This document shows positions 48,401 through 60,778 of a stretch of DNA of 64,000 nucleotides, in pieces. The stretch comes from Mya arenaria (Eukaryota; Mollusca; Bivalvia; Myida; Myidae). Position 1 is the first letter of the stretch; each line of letters starts with the position of its first letter. The stretch covers positions 20,267,045-20,331,044 of the forward strand of contig NC_069127.1 of assembly GCF_026914265.1 (NCBI RefSeq), written 5' to 3'. The notes beneath the pieces are model-generated. The model was not told the DNA's origin. It was given only the letters and a program-made list of their open reading frames with translations, and made no database searches. The position numbers and the translations under genes are program-made.

Positions 48401-51400
48401 ATTTTGTTCTGTTTTTTATACGAAGACCCTATCTTTAAACCAAACCTTCGACCAAAAATTAGACCATTGGCATGTTTATAGTAAAAATATTGTCACTGGC
48501 TTTGTCCCTCATTGATATTGTCAAAGTTTACTTATGTCGCTTAATATTACTAGAATAATATTCATCAAGACCAGTATCTGATATTACATTGTAGTTCATA
48601 TTATAATGATCGTTAACTGCTGCTTTGACCAGATGCTTGTTTTGTATTTTTCAGAGACACGAATCCGTATGTAAAGGCGGTCAACAGAATTACAGATTCT
48701 CTTGTTCAGAGATTCCTGTAAGTTTATGTAAGGCCAGAGCAATTATAGAATGTCGTTCACGTACGTTTACACGTTTGACTTGTTTGTATTCGATTAATTG
48801 CTGGCAAAAAGGTGCCATCGTTTAAAGATGTTAAGTATCGGTTAAAGCGAAAAATTCATGTGGCGTTTTGCTTACATAAAAATCCATTCTATTATGTGTT
48901 TGAACCTAAACTTTAACATATGCAAATGGAAATGGGATGTCTTTTCATTCGAATGGTGTAAACAAGAACTTTTGAAAAATGTACAAACTATCCATTGCAT
49001 TGAAATACTTCCAATGATAAATATTTTTGCTGTAGTCATAATGCAAACTATTATCCACTTTGATTTTATTTTAACACATGCATGCTAGTCAATGCATGAA
49101 TCACCGTGAAAAAGTTGTTTATGTATGTACCACAAAAAGCACGTTTGTAATTCATCATCACCAAAGGCAGGTATGTCAATTTTGAGTCACCGCAGACAAG
49201 TTGTTCATTTTTGTGTCACCAATGGCAGGTTTGTTTATCTTGCATGTTAGTTCATCACTAAAGGCAGGTTTGTCAATCATGCATCAAAAAGGCAGGTTTG
49301 TCCATCATGCATCACCAACGGAAGGTTTGTCAATCGTGCGTCACCAAAGGCAGGTTTGTCAATCATGCATCACCAATGGAAGGCTTGTCAATCATGCATC
49401 ACCAAAGGCAGGTTTGTCAATTGTGCATCACAAAAGGCAGGTTTGTCAATCGTTCATCACCAAAGGCAGGTTTGTCAATCACGCATCACAAAAGGCAGGT
49501 TTGTCAATCGTTCATCACCAAAGGCAGGTTTGTCAATCGTGCATCACCAAACGCAGGTTTATCAATCATGCATCACCAAAGGCAGATTGTCAATCGTGCA
49601 TCACCAACGGCTTGTTAGTAGTTTAAGATTCACCAAAGACATGCGTGTCAATCTTGCATCAGCAAAGGCAGGTTTGTCAATCAAGAAATAAAAAAAGGTA
49701 GGTTTGTCAATCATGCATTACCAAAGGCAGGTTTGTCAATCACGCATCACAAAAGGCAGGTTTGTCAAGCATGTATCACAAAAGGCAAGTTTGTCAATCA
49801 TGTAGTACTAAAGACCATTTTGTCAAGCTTGTATTACTAAAGGCAGGTTTGTCAATCATGTATACTAAAGGCAGGTTTGTCAATCACGCATCACAAAAGG
49901 CAGGTTTGTCAAGCATGTATTACTAAAGGCAAGAGTGTCAATTATGTATGACTAAAGGCACGTTTGTCAATCATGCATCATCAAAAGCAGGTTTGCCAAT
50001 CATGTATCACAAAAGGCAAGTTTGTCAATCATGTAGTACTAAAGACCATTTTGTCAAGCTTGTATTACTAAAGGCAGGTTTGTCAATCATGAAGACTAAA
50101 GGCAGGTTTGTAAATCCTGCATCATCAAAGGCAGGTTTGTATATCCTGCTTCATCAAAGGCAGGTTTGTCAATCATGCATCACAAAAGGCAGGTTTGTAA
50201 ATTTTGCATCACTAAACAAAGGTCTGTCCATCATGCATCACCAAAGACAGGTTTGTTTATCATGTTTTACTAAAGGCATTTTTGTCAATCATGCATCACT
50301 TAAGGCAGGTTCATCAATCATCCATTACCAATGGCAGGTTAATCAATCGTGCATCACTAAAGGCAGTTTTATCAATCATGCATCACCAAAAACAGGTTTG
50401 TCAATCATGCTTCACCAAAGGCAGGTATCTTAAACACCAATTACCAAAGACAGATTGCCAATCATGCATCACCAAAGGCAAGTTTTTCAATCATGCATCA
50501 CTAAAGTAAGGTTTATCAATCATGCATCACCAAAGGCAGGTTTGTCATTCACGCAACACAAAAGGAAGGTTTGTCAGTCACGTATCACAAAAGGCAGGTT
50601 TGTCAATCATGCATCACCAAAGGAAGGTTTGTCAATCACGCATCACCAAAGGCAGATTTGTCAATCATGTATCACCAAAGGCAGGTTTGTAATTCGTGCA
50701 TCACCAAAGGAAGGTTTATCAATCACGCATCACCAAAGGCAGGTTTGTCAATCATGTATCACAAAAGGCAGGTTTGTCATTCGTGCCTCACCAAAGGAAG
50801 GTTTGTCAATCACGCATCACCAACGGCAGGTTTATCAATCATGCAGCACAAAAGGCAGGTTTATCAATCATGCAACACAAAAGGCACGTTTGTCACTAAT
50901 GCATCATCAAAAGCAGGTATACCAATCATGCATCACAAAAGGCAGGATTGTCAATCATGCATCACCAAAGGAAGGTTTGTCAATCACACATTACAAAAGG
51001 CAGGATTGTCAATCATGCATCACCAAAGGAAGGTTTGTCAATCACGCATCACAAAAGGCAGGATTCTCAATTATGCATCACCAAAGAAAGGTTTGTCAAT
51101 CACGCAACACAAAAGGCAGGTTTGTCCGTCATGTATCACAAAAGGCAGGATTGTCAATCATGCATCACCAAAGGCAGGTTTATCAATCATGCAACACAAA
51201 AGGCAGGATTGTCAATCACGCATCACAAAAGGCAGGTTTATCAATCATGCAGCACAAAAGGCAGGATTGTCAATCATGCATCACCAAAGGAAGGTTTCAA
51301 TACCTCTCATAAGTAAAGTCAGGTTTATCAGTCATGCATCACCAAAGGCATGTTTTATTCAACGCAAAAGGCAGGTTTTTCAATCAAAAATCACGAATAG

Positions 51401-54323
51401 CAGGTTTGTCTCTTATGCATCACCAAAAGTTGGTATGTCAGTGCTTACATCACCAAGGACCGGTTTTCGACATTCATGCAATGCTCGAGACAGTTTCTTT
51501 CAATGTATACATTGTGTAGCAGTTTACGTAAATCATGCACCGCTTAAGACCGGTTAAGGAATTGATACATATTCAGAGGCAGGTTTTAGCATGCATGGAT
51601 CGCTAAGGACGGGTTTGTTAATGTATGAATATGTCCTAATGACCTTTTATCAATGCATGCTCGACCTCTAGATGGTCATTAAATAGATCACAAATTTCTA
51701 CCTAGTCAATGCATGCATGGAAAATAAAGTGAATATCTTTGACAATTGGCACATAAACCGAGCAAAGATGTTGGTATTTCATGACATTAATTATAATAAA
51801 ATAAACGAAAAATGTATTGCTCTTTTACAGGTACCCATACATGCTGTTCGACTTTATCTTCTATAAAACTTCAGTTGGACGACAGTTTAAGAAGGACTGC
51901 AACTTTGTTCACAGCGTGGCCGAGGAAATCATTCATAAACGTAAAAATGCACTGGTATGTTATTAACGTACTGCCCATTGACATCATGAGGTTCATATTC
52001 AGTTCCCGATTTATAACTTATTTTTTTCGAAAAAGTAAAGATTCCAATTGCTTCCAATAAATTTTAAATTACGTGTGGCAAACATGCTTCCTGACTGTTA
52101 TTTACTGAAATACCGAATACTATGTATAGACTTTGTAGCTTTTGACAGCAATGGTTAACCTGCGACATAAGTGGGGTTTTGAATACTTTCAACTTTTATA
52201 AATAGGACTAGACACCAGATTATACCACTGCAAGAAAAAGAGAAAATTGTCAAAACCTTACATCAAAATGATATCGTTGTGTACAACGATTGAATTTTAC
52301 CTACTTATGTTCCACATACGCTTACGACACGATTTTGCGCATTTTCCCAATACGAAATTTACTGGGGTTGCTTACCACATAAATACCAGTAAATCACATT
52401 ACATTGACAATATATTGAGGTAAATTTGCCGATATATGGACTTTCTGATTTCTAATCCCTTCAAACTCAACTGTTATCTCACTGCATTCAATGACAAAAC
52501 CTGACCTTTCTTTAAAAACAGTGATATGAATGTTAACATAATACTTTGTGATCATGTCTTGTTTGACAGGATAGTGGCGAGAATGTGGCTCTTGAGGGTA
52601 AGCGGTATGTGGATTTCCTGGATATTCTACTGACAGCCCGAGATGAGGAAGGCGTAGGACTATCTAGCCTCGAGGTCAGAAATGAGGTCGACACTTTTTT
52701 ATTTGAAGGTATAATCTGTTCAGCATTAATTATCTTAACCTTTTATCACCTTCGTGGATGTGTTGATCTTGTATTTCTCTACACACAAAATGTAGATACA
52801 AAATGTATTGCCATTCCATAGCATATGTGGAGAAATAAATGACTAGATTTGAATTTGTATTAATAGCTCGTAAACTCCTCTTGTAAATCACTTCATACTT
52901 GACACAATCACATCACACAAGTACAGAACTCCATGTAATCCTGAATACAAATTATAACCTTTGATCGACTTAACAGGTTTGGTTAAATGAAAAATATATA
53001 CATTCACATGTTAGCCGTAATTTCCCCCCACCAGGTCATGATACGACGGCGTCGGCGATCTCATGGATCCTTTACTCGCTGGCGGAGCATCCAGAGTACC
53101 AGAAGAGGTGTCAACAGGAAGTGGATCAAGTGCTGGAAGGAAGGGACTCCGACTTTGTAGAATGGTACGAATTACTGGGTCTACCGTTATAATACACATG
53201 TCTTACAAGCTACAAGAACATGAATGTCTCAGTTCAAGATGCAAGTTTTTTTAAGAAGGAATGATGTAGAGTTATACAATATCGTGGCAATTAAAGCTTT
53301 AGGGGTTCATAAAAAATGAGAAATACCAGACTGATATCTATTGTGTTCAAATTCAAATATGTGTATCCAATTTAAAGGTCCGACATGCCCAAGTTTGAAT
53401 TCCTGACTCAGTGCATCAAAGAGGGAATGCGGCTCCACGGACCTGTTCCTATAGTGAACAGGGAAGTCAAGGAGGACTTCGAGATTGGTGGTCGGAATAT
53501 TCCAGCAGGATCAATTGTGCAGCTCAACATCTGGGCGCTCCACCACAAAGAGAGCGTCTGGGGCCCTGACCACATGGAGTTTAAGCCAGAGCGATTCTCA
53601 CCGGAAAATGTGGACAAAATGTCTCCTTTTCAATTTGTGCCTTTCTCAGCAGGTCCAAGGTAAAATGTTTGTGTTAAATTTTAACTTTGCTTCTGGGAGC
53701 ACAAATATATGTTCTTGGATTAAATGTTTTTTTTATCAATTAGGTACTTTTGACTTATAAAAACTAATCTAATGTAATTCCATGAGATTGCGTAAATAGA
53801 AACTTCTTTCTTTGAGAAATTGTTCATATAATGTTTCATTTCAGGAATTGCATTGGCCAGCATTTTGCAATGAATGAAGAAAAGTCTGTTCTTGCGAAAT
53901 TGCTACGAAAGTAAGCTTCTACCCCTATCAATAATATGAGGGAATTCTTTTATACATACAGATTGTCCTTTGATTTTAAAATGGATATTTTTGTCACATG
54001 TTAAAAAGATGTTATTATTCTATTCTCTTTGTTAACATTATTTTCTTTTTCTTGAAAGATGTCCACTATTCATGATTCCGCTTCGCAGTGTATGCATTTA
54101 CCATGTTTTCTTTTCTTGTTTATGATTTTTACTTGAAACAACATGAATTTGTGAACTATAATTGTAATGTTAAATTCTTAAAAGAATTGCCACTACTTTT
54201 TATTTTTAATATTCCAGTTTCACATTCCGCATAGACACTAGCCACGTAGTGAAAAAGAATCTGTCTGCGGTTATGCGGACAGTTGATGGCATGTTCATGT
54301 ACGTTGAGGAGCGCAAAGCGTGA
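42500..54323 (+). CDS. Cytochrome P450 family 4, gene 3 (complete, 11 exons, 511 aa)
   Basis: Exons: 42500-42664, 44047-44200, 46489-46670, 47550-47674, 48655-48717, 51831-51954, 52570-52708, 53035-53164, 53378-53659, 53845-53910, 54218-54323; 1536 nt with stop, all GT-AG. Tandem duplicate of gene 2. All P450 landmarks are present: anchor, [10 protein letters not shown] hinge, [30 protein letters not shown] with the haem-linking Glu, [30 protein letters not shown]. By eye 27 residues differ from gene 2: 14 in exons 1-3, four in the last exon, and only nine in the roughly 310 residues of exons 4-10 (exons 4 and 10 identical). The substitutions in exons 2-3 lie around the B-C region that in P450s helps form the substrate pocket, so specificity may differ. 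Confidence 0.95.
44201..44870 (+). repeat. 73-bp splice-donor minisatellite in intron 2 of gene 3, about 9 units
   Basis: Starts with the real exon-2 donor (AACG, then GTAAGTGAGGC) and repeats about every 73 bp: CCGTAAGTGAGGCATTTTCC, TAGTTAACGAATGGC, AAGGCAGTAGACGGGGTATT. At least five units keep an intact GTAAGT. Confidence 0.9.
44871..45600. other. Unidentified insertion in intron 2 of gene 3
   Basis: About 0.75 kb with no counterpart in intron 2 of gene 2. It has better base composition for coding than its surroundings and two overlapping minus-strand frames that look like one frame-shifted peptide: about 45250-45041 ([25 protein letters not shown]) and 45087-44900 ([30 protein letters not shown]). 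I cannot assign a family. It may be a retro-inserted gene piece or transposon part. Confidence 0.4.
45740..46190 (-). repeat. Inverted part of intron 2 in gene 3
   Basis: 45740-45870 is the reverse complement of about 27480-27650 in gene 2, and 45945-46190 holds about 3.4 units of the 73-bp minisatellite in reverse (TGCCTCACTTACGG, GAATACCCCGTCTAC). The intron therefore carries the same repeat in both orientations. Confidence 0.85.
49087..51640. repeat. 29-bp minisatellite, intron 5 of gene 3, about 87 units
   Basis: Same position as the array in gene 2. Nearly all units are of the ATGCATCACC type; the first two or three (GAGTCACC, GTGTCACC) look like leftovers of the GCGTCACC type. Uninterrupted by the LINE. 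Gives stop-free frames up to 328 residues with a 29-residue period, all artefacts. Confidence 0.95.
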
Positions 54324-54845
54324 ACAGGGAAATATGATGAATCAGTAAAGATATTTATGGTGAAGTGGGGAATGTATATAAATGGAATTGGCTTTCATTG
54401 GAGGTTGTTGAACATAATAACGAATGTATTTTTGTAAATATTTAACCTCATTCGTCGTAAGATATACCAGCGATTCTATAACGATCTGTTTCATTTTTGT
54501 TCTCCTAGTATTAACGGATTACATTGCATCAGGCTATTCCATAGAATGGGGCAACAAATTATATTCTTCAGCATTACGTTATTGTTCAGCTTTATCCAGA
54601 CTAAACTGTTAAAAATGCTGAACGTGCTGTATAGAAATAGATTATGTGCTATTATTTTCATCAAGATCTTTAGAGAAATGTAAACGACTATCGTTTATTA
54701 CAATCAGACACCTCGACAATATTCCATCGAAAACAACCGCGGATGTATGCCATTAGAAGAAGTTCGTAAAAGTTAGAATAATGATAATGATAATAATTAA
54801 TTGTGATGTTTTGTAATTTGTATTACTTAGTTTCAAAGCTCGAGT
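54324..54845. other. 3' flank of gene 3
   Basis: Matches 37697-38215 downstream of gene 2, so the duplicated block ends here. No clear AATAAA follows the stop within 100 bp; AGTAAA is at the place of gene 2's first signal. Confidence 0.6.
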
Positions 54846-55470
54846 TAAAACTACAATTACAAAATATAAACGTTGGTGAAATAACTGAACAAATCTCGTA
54901 CTTAGAAATTGAGCGAAACAAAATTGTATCAAAACTTGTTGATGGTTCAATTCTTTGATCAAAAGGCAATTCATATTATAAACAATGAAAACATACAGCA
55001 TACTTTTCAAATGTCGAAACAAAAAGTGCAGAAATAAAAACAAGGCACAAACTTCAAATAAATAATAATGTTACATATTTGTCCAAAAGAAATATTTAAG
55101 GAGCACCATATAGAGTTATTCTAATTTATACAAGAAAAAAAACACTAACTGAAGCTGATTAATCTTTATCAGTTTATAAGACTTCTCCAAAACCAAATTA
55201 AACAATGAACACATGTGAAGGCCTATTAACAGATCAAATGTTTCAAAGTACTTAACGAAATGAAAAACAAAGGAGGTCTAGGATCTGTAACTAAATCGTT
55301 TACATCTGGACATTCAAGTGTCGCTACTCCAAAAACAAGTTCTTATTTCCCTCGTTCCAAAATGTGGTAAACCTGTGGTCTCAATATTTTTTTATTTGAT
55401 CTTAATTCTAATTCGATTAACGTAAACTTAAAACAGAAACTTTTGGTGTATTTGAAAAATCACAACATAC
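54830..55470 (+). pseudogene. Degenerate LINE fragment, plus strand
   Basis: In one frame, with stops, the plus strand reads ISYLEIERNKIVSKLVDGSI, SKGNSYYKQ, KHTAYFSNVETKSAEIKT, then after a gap NTCEGLLTDQMFQST and MKNKGGLGSVT. This order resembles the linker and entry of an L1- or Tx1-like reverse transcriptase (EGEKxTxYFxNLEKRN, CEGxLTxxE, MKNxKSPG). Catalytic boxes are not visible. It is a different clade from the LINE at 31870. It begins where gene 2 and gene 3 flank homology ends. Confidence 0.5.
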
Positions 55471-55944
55471 AACAATTATAAACTTTAAAATAATGCTAAT
55501 TAATTTTTTTCATACGTAGCGTGTTAAGAACAGAAACACTATGCATCCTTTTTGACCATTTCAAACTAAGAAAAAATCGCGAAACGGCTCTTATCTACAA
55601 CAAAAACTTCCATGGGAACAAATGGCATCGCCTTAGTAACTACATACACATTTCCGTTTTACCTTTCTTCCTCATTATTATCTAACAGATGTCCCTTTTT
55701 TCTATAATATTAAAGTCTTTGAAGATAAAATAAATGATTTCCTGTTTTGGTAGCCATCAATATACTGTAGAATATTTTGTACAATGTATTTTCAATGAGA
55801 TATACGTCCGTTATCGATATAAAAAGCACATATCATACAAATAATATGTACCTTTATAAATGTCTAAATAATATGTTTACATATGCTTTATTTGTGCTGT
55901 GTTATATATCGCTTGTTGATATTAAATACCAATGAACAAAATGC
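55471..55944. other. No feature seen
   Basis: AT-rich sequence without recognisable genes or repeats; may contain further decayed LINE sequence. Confidence 0.5.
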
Positions 55945-57335
55945 CTGAGTATGCATGATTGACAAACCTGCCTTTGTTGATGCATATTTGAAAAACCGAC
56001 CTTTGGATATGCATGATTGACAACTCTGCCTTTGGTGATGCATGATTGACAAACTTGTCTTTGATGATGCACGATTGACATCCTGCCTTTGGTGATGCAT
56101 GATTGATAAACCTGTCTTTGGTGATGCAAGATTGACAAACCTATCTTTGGTGATGCATGAGATGACACATGTGCCTTTAGTGATGCATGATTGATTAACC
56201 TGCCTTTGGTGGTACATGTTGGAAAAACTGCCTTTGGTGATGCTTACTTGATTGACCTGCCGTTGGTAATGCATGATTGACAGTCCTGCCTTTGGTGATG
56301 CATGATTGACAAACCATTTATTTTTGTAATGCATGGATGAAAAACGTGCCTTTGGTGATGCATAATTGAGAAACCTGCCTTTTAGTGATGCATAATTGAC
56401 AAACCTGTCTTTGGTGATGCATGAGTGACAAACGTGACATTGTTTATGCATGAATGTCAGCCCTGCCTTTGATGACACATGTTTGGAAATGTCCTTCGTT
56501 TTGAATAATTGACAAACGTGCTATTGGTGAAACTAGATTGACAAAGCTGCATTTGGTGATCCATGATTGCTAAACCTGCCTTTGGTGACAAAATACTGAC
56601 AAGCCTGCCTTTGGTGACGCAATACTAACAATTCTGCCTTTGGTGACGCAATACTGACAAACCTGCCATTGGAGGCATTATACTAATAAGCCTGCCTTTG
56701 GTGTAACAATACTAACAAGCCTGTCTTTGGTGACACAATACTGACAAACCTACCTTTAGTGATGCAATACTGACAAACCTACCTTTGGTGACGCAATATT
56801 GACAAATCTGCCTTTGGTGACGAAATACAGACAAACCTGCCTTTGGTGACATAATACTGACAAACCTGCCTTTTGTGACGCAATACTGACAAATCTACCT
56901 TTGGTGACGCAATTCTGACAAACATGTCTTTGGTGACGCAATACTGACAAACCTACCTTTGGCGACGCAATACTGACAAACCTGCCTTTAATGACGCAAT
57001 ACTGACAAACCTGCCTTTGTTGACGCATTACTGACAAACCTGCCTTTGGTGACGCAATACTGACAAACCTGCCTTTGGTGACATAATACTTACAAACCTG
57101 CCTTTGGTGACGCAATAATGATTATGATTGACAAACTTGTCTTTGATGAAGCAATAATGACAAACCTGCCTTTGGTTCCGCATTAATAACATACCTGTCT
57201 TTGGTGACGCAATAATGGCAAACCTGTTTTTGGTGACGCAACAATGGCAAACCTACCTTTAATGACGCAATAATGACAAACCTATCTTTGGTGACAGAAT
57301 ACTCACAAACTTGCCTCTGGTCTTGAAGACGTTTC
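55945..57335 (-). repeat. 29-bp minisatellite, inverted array downstream of gene 3, about 48 units
   Basis: Same unit as in intron 5 of genes 2 and 3 but reverse-complemented. 55945-56560 holds the type TGATGCATGATTGACAAACC, 56565-57335 the type TGACGCAATACTGACAAACC. Read on the minus strand the order is GCGTCA type first, then ATGCAT type, the same order as in gene 2's intron. The minus-strand frames of 119 and 196 residues are artefacts. Confidence 0.93.
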
Positions 57336-58759
57336 AATATTCAATGATAGGTTTTGCAACTAGTCGGCAACGTATCGTAGAGATATACTCTTTGTATATG
57401 AGGGCAGACCTCTATAAACTCAACAACGAACCAAACCACAGTCATGGTGGAGAACCCAATTGACTTATTGGTCAAGTGCACGGCAAAATTTGTAAACAAA
57501 AGGCCTGATTTAGGTATTACTTTTTAAAGATTATTTTCTTATAAAAACCATAAACCGCGCAATAAAGAACACTTTTCATGGTTACGTATATAAAGTTGTT
57601 AGTTGAGCGCGGGAAGTAAAACACCCCCACAATAGGTTGAGCAAAACGCCTTCTTTCGTGTTCTACGAGTTTGTTTGATTGTTTTTTTTTTAATATCAGT
57701 CTCCATTTCCTGAAATTATAACTGTGCTATTTAGTACATTGTCCAAATGCAAAGTGATTAAGCAAATATATTTTACTTAACTGTATGTCACGTGTTCTAC
57801 ATGCGAAATGTAATAATACAAACGAAGGTAACGTGGAACACTCATCACAATAACATACAAGCTTTTTTTATCTACTCATTGCGGTTTTATTGTTGAAATA
57901 CACGACGGAATTTTACTATAATAACACACTTTTCATTGATTGATGAAAAAAAGCTTATCAGTTTCCGTGACTCCGTCGGTCAAAATGTTTAAACGCGTCC
58001 ATTCTTTTATTTCCAGAGACAAACGTTCAATTACGAGTTTTATAGAAGAGTACAGAAACAACATGTTAGCATCATTCTATGAAATTATAAAGATATGCAC
58101 TGATAGTTGGGAAACGTCCGTGTACGTTATACAATCTAAAATGTCCGTGCACTTTATCAATTTCGTTTTTGCTCTTTTTTCGCTTTAAAATAAAACTGTA
58201 GCCCATGAAACCTACGAAATGCATAAAAATTGATTATCGTATGAATTACTTACGCATAACTTCAAGCTGAGCAATTTATGTGTCAGGAGTCGTGTACTTT
58301 GTCGAGATATTCAACTCCGAGAAATCAGTTGGTCAAGATTTTGATAAAAAGTTTAAAAGGACTTTAGAGAGGTTTATTGTTTTTATACGGCAAAAAAACT
58401 CCCAAGTAAGCAGGTCTATATCTTTAAAAACCCTACCTGAATCGAGACTTGTTGTTTACAATATGTGCCTTTACCTTGTCCGATAAGTCACGTGGGTTCT
58501 AAACCGTGACAGTACTCAGAAGGATTCTATGTTATGAGTAGTACAGGATTTGTGTTGAAAATGAAATACTCCTGCACAAAAAACAACGTTACTTAAGGCA
58601 GACAAAAACTTTTAATACACATCCAAGTTATAATTAGCTTATGTAAAATTAGATGTTGAACCTGTTGGAAATTGAGCCCAAAAACATTTCAACATTAATT
58701 TTTTATCAAACAATCGTTGAAGACTGATCGGTTTTAAATGTGATTTAAAAATGGAGTCA
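57336..58759. other. No supported gene
   Basis: 57347-57385 (TTTTGCAACTAGTCGGCAAC then GTATCGTAGAGATA) is the reverse complement of about 41208-41245 upstream of gene 3. Two open frames, 57940-58188 (82 aa) and 58280-58486 (68 aa), match nothing I recognise and show no splice or codon signal; I do not call them genes. Confidence 0.5.
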
Positions 58760-59205
58760 TGTTTAACAATAAACGTCAAATACCGATTGTCCGTTAAAGA
58801 AAAAGAACTAGGTGTCTCTAATCTTAAGTTTTGCCTTTCTAAACTGGTTGTTAATGCACATATATCAACCTACATGAGATTTACCGAAAACATTCCATCT
58901 GTTTTTTTCATACGATATGAGCTGGATTATAAGAAGCGAGATCTAGCCTGTATGCATTTTCAACAAATACAAATATTTCTAAATTTGCGAAAGTTTTGGG
59001 TTCACTCACTCTGCACGAGTGCGTGTTTGTTACGAAAATATCTTATTGAGAATCATATCGAATGTCGCAAAGTCTAAATTGACTCGATTTGAAGACAACA
59101 CTCGAAGCCAACTTTCTGCTCCGCTTCATGTTTAGTTATATCTTTTTATTATCTTATCTAAAACCATGACGTAGGTCAGGTATACTAATGCACAAAAATC
59201 ATTTT
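58760..59205 (-). repeat. Dispersed segment R4, copy 2, inverted
   Basis: Reverse complement of 40490-40920 in the same order of blocks. The 108-residue plus-strand frame at 58751-59077 lies in this repeat; the counterpart at 40490-40920 is not open in the same way, so it is not called a gene. Confidence 0.6.
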
Positions 59206-59756
59206 TTTCTTAGGTAAACAAGTGTCAAAGGCAAAATTCATTTTATATGAATACTATGACTTTGACTACACCAATTAAATTATTAAGGTGCATAACAAGT
59301 AAGGTTAAGGCAATGCAAAGCAAATTTAATATTTTAATGTTTGAAAAAAACTCATAATAGCAAACACAAGTATATTAATTTACCTCATACTGAATATCAT
59401 ACAAGCATTTACAGTACACATAAATGATTCCTACTTTAAACATAACAAGGTAAACGAAACAGATTGAGTTTACTTAAAACTTATTATTACAGTTATCTGA
59501 CAATTAACTTCTACTTAACTATTTTAATATCTAAAACATCATGGTGTATATTTTAGATTTTTAAGGTTCTGCAAATAACCTGGAAAAATGGTTTGATCTC
59601 CTCAGCAGTTTGAAATGAATATAAATTCCCTGTAGTTGATGTTGTTAGCACCATTCCATCATTGAATATAACAATGTATGCAGAAAGTATGAAATATTTA
59701 ATTATTTAAAGTATGAGTCTTTAAACTGAATTATACATCTATAACATTTAAAAATA
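59206..59756. other. No feature seen
   Basis: AT-rich sequence without recognisable genes or repeats. Confidence 0.5.
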
Positions 59757-60778
59757 ACAAGAGGGCCCTGAAGACCCTGTATTGCTCATCTGATACAATA
59801 CAGATATCAAGAATAACAATCAAGTTCCATGAACATATGGTCATAAATGTGGCCTCTAGAGTGATAACATGCTTTCCCTATTACTTGACCTAGTGACCTA
59901 GTTTTTGACTGCACATGACCCAGATTCGAACTTGGCCTAAAGCTGATCAATATAAGTATTCTGACTAAGTAAATTAAACATACAGTCATAATTGTGACCT
60001 CTAGAGTGCTAACAAGCGCTTTCTATGATTTGACCTAATGACCTAGTTCTTGACCGCACATGACCAAGATCGAACTTATAAACAATCTGATCAACTTTCA
60101 GGAAGATAAGTCGTAAATGAGACCTCAGGCATCAATTTCTCGAAACTTCTTAAGTCCCTTAAAACAGGAATAGGCTAAACTGACTATTTTTGGTTTTCAA
60201 TAATTTGGATAATATTTACTTCTTTAAGAGTTTTTATAATTTAGAATTATCTATATGTTAGTTAAATTAAACCATTTTTCATTTATCAAAATTCCATTCA
60301 AGTATGTATTTTGAGTAATTGAAGTAAGCTACTTAAGCCTGTTAAGCTTAAGAAGTTTCAAGAAATTGGGGCCTAGGGTATTAACAAGCTTTTCCTTCAA
60401 TTTGACCAGGTGACCTAGTTTTTGACCACACTTGACCCAGATTCGAACTTGACCTAGAGATTATCAATATTAACATTCTGACCAAGTTTCAAGATACAGT
60501 CATGAATGTGACTTCTTTAATGTTAACAAGCTTTCCCTTTAATTTGACCTGGTGACCAGTCACCTAGTTCTTAACCCCAGCTGACTCAATATCGAACTCG
60601 TCCAAGATTTTATTGAGGGTAACATTCTGACCAAGTTTCATTAAGATAATGCCCAAACTGTGACCTCTAGAGTGTTAACAGTCAAATTGTTGACGACGGA
60701 CGACTACGACGGATGACGGACACAGGGCGATCACAATAGCTCACCTTGAGCACTTTGTGCTCAGGTGAGCTAAAAACA
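59757..60778. mobile_element. Bivalve-type dispersed element with terminal hairpin
   Basis: Starts AACAAGAGGGCCCTGAAGAC and ends in a hairpin at 60739-60770 (GCTCACCTTGAGCAC, loop, GTGCTCAGGTGAGC) after a run of GACGACGGACGACTACGACG. The body is about five imperfect repeats of a unit with TGACCTCTAGAGTGTTAACA, TTTGACCTGGTGACCTAGTT and ATTCTGACCAAGTTTCA. I know very similar sequences as abundant repeats in bivalve genomes (recall, not searched). No ORF; class not certain. Interrupted by a MITE at 60128-60373. Confidence 0.75.
60128..60373. mobile_element. Nested MITE
   Basis: Terminal inverted repeats CAATTTCTCGAAACTTCTTAAG (left) and CTTAAGAAGTTTCAAGAAATTG (right), about 246 bp, AT-rich, no ORF. 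It splits a repeat unit of the host element between GACCTC and the expected AGAGTGTTAAC (here GGGTATTAAC). No unambiguous target duplication. Confidence 0.75.

Noticed and set aside
50571..51557. 328-residue open frame as a repeat-protein gene
   Set aside because: All three frames are open with the same period; it lies in intron 5 of gene 3.
55888..57337. Minus-strand frames of 196, 119 and 71 residues
   Set aside because: Inverted copy of the same 29-bp minisatellite.
57940..58486. Two open frames (82 and 68 aa) downstream of gene 3
   Set aside because: No recognisable motif, no splice partners, and such lengths are expected by chance at this base composition.
58751..59077. 108-residue frame
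   Set aside because: Lies in dispersed segment R4; its other copy does not keep the frame.
60739..60770. Strong hairpin as a transcription terminator
   Set aside because: It is the conserved end of a dispersed animal repeat; bacterial-type terminators do not apply here.
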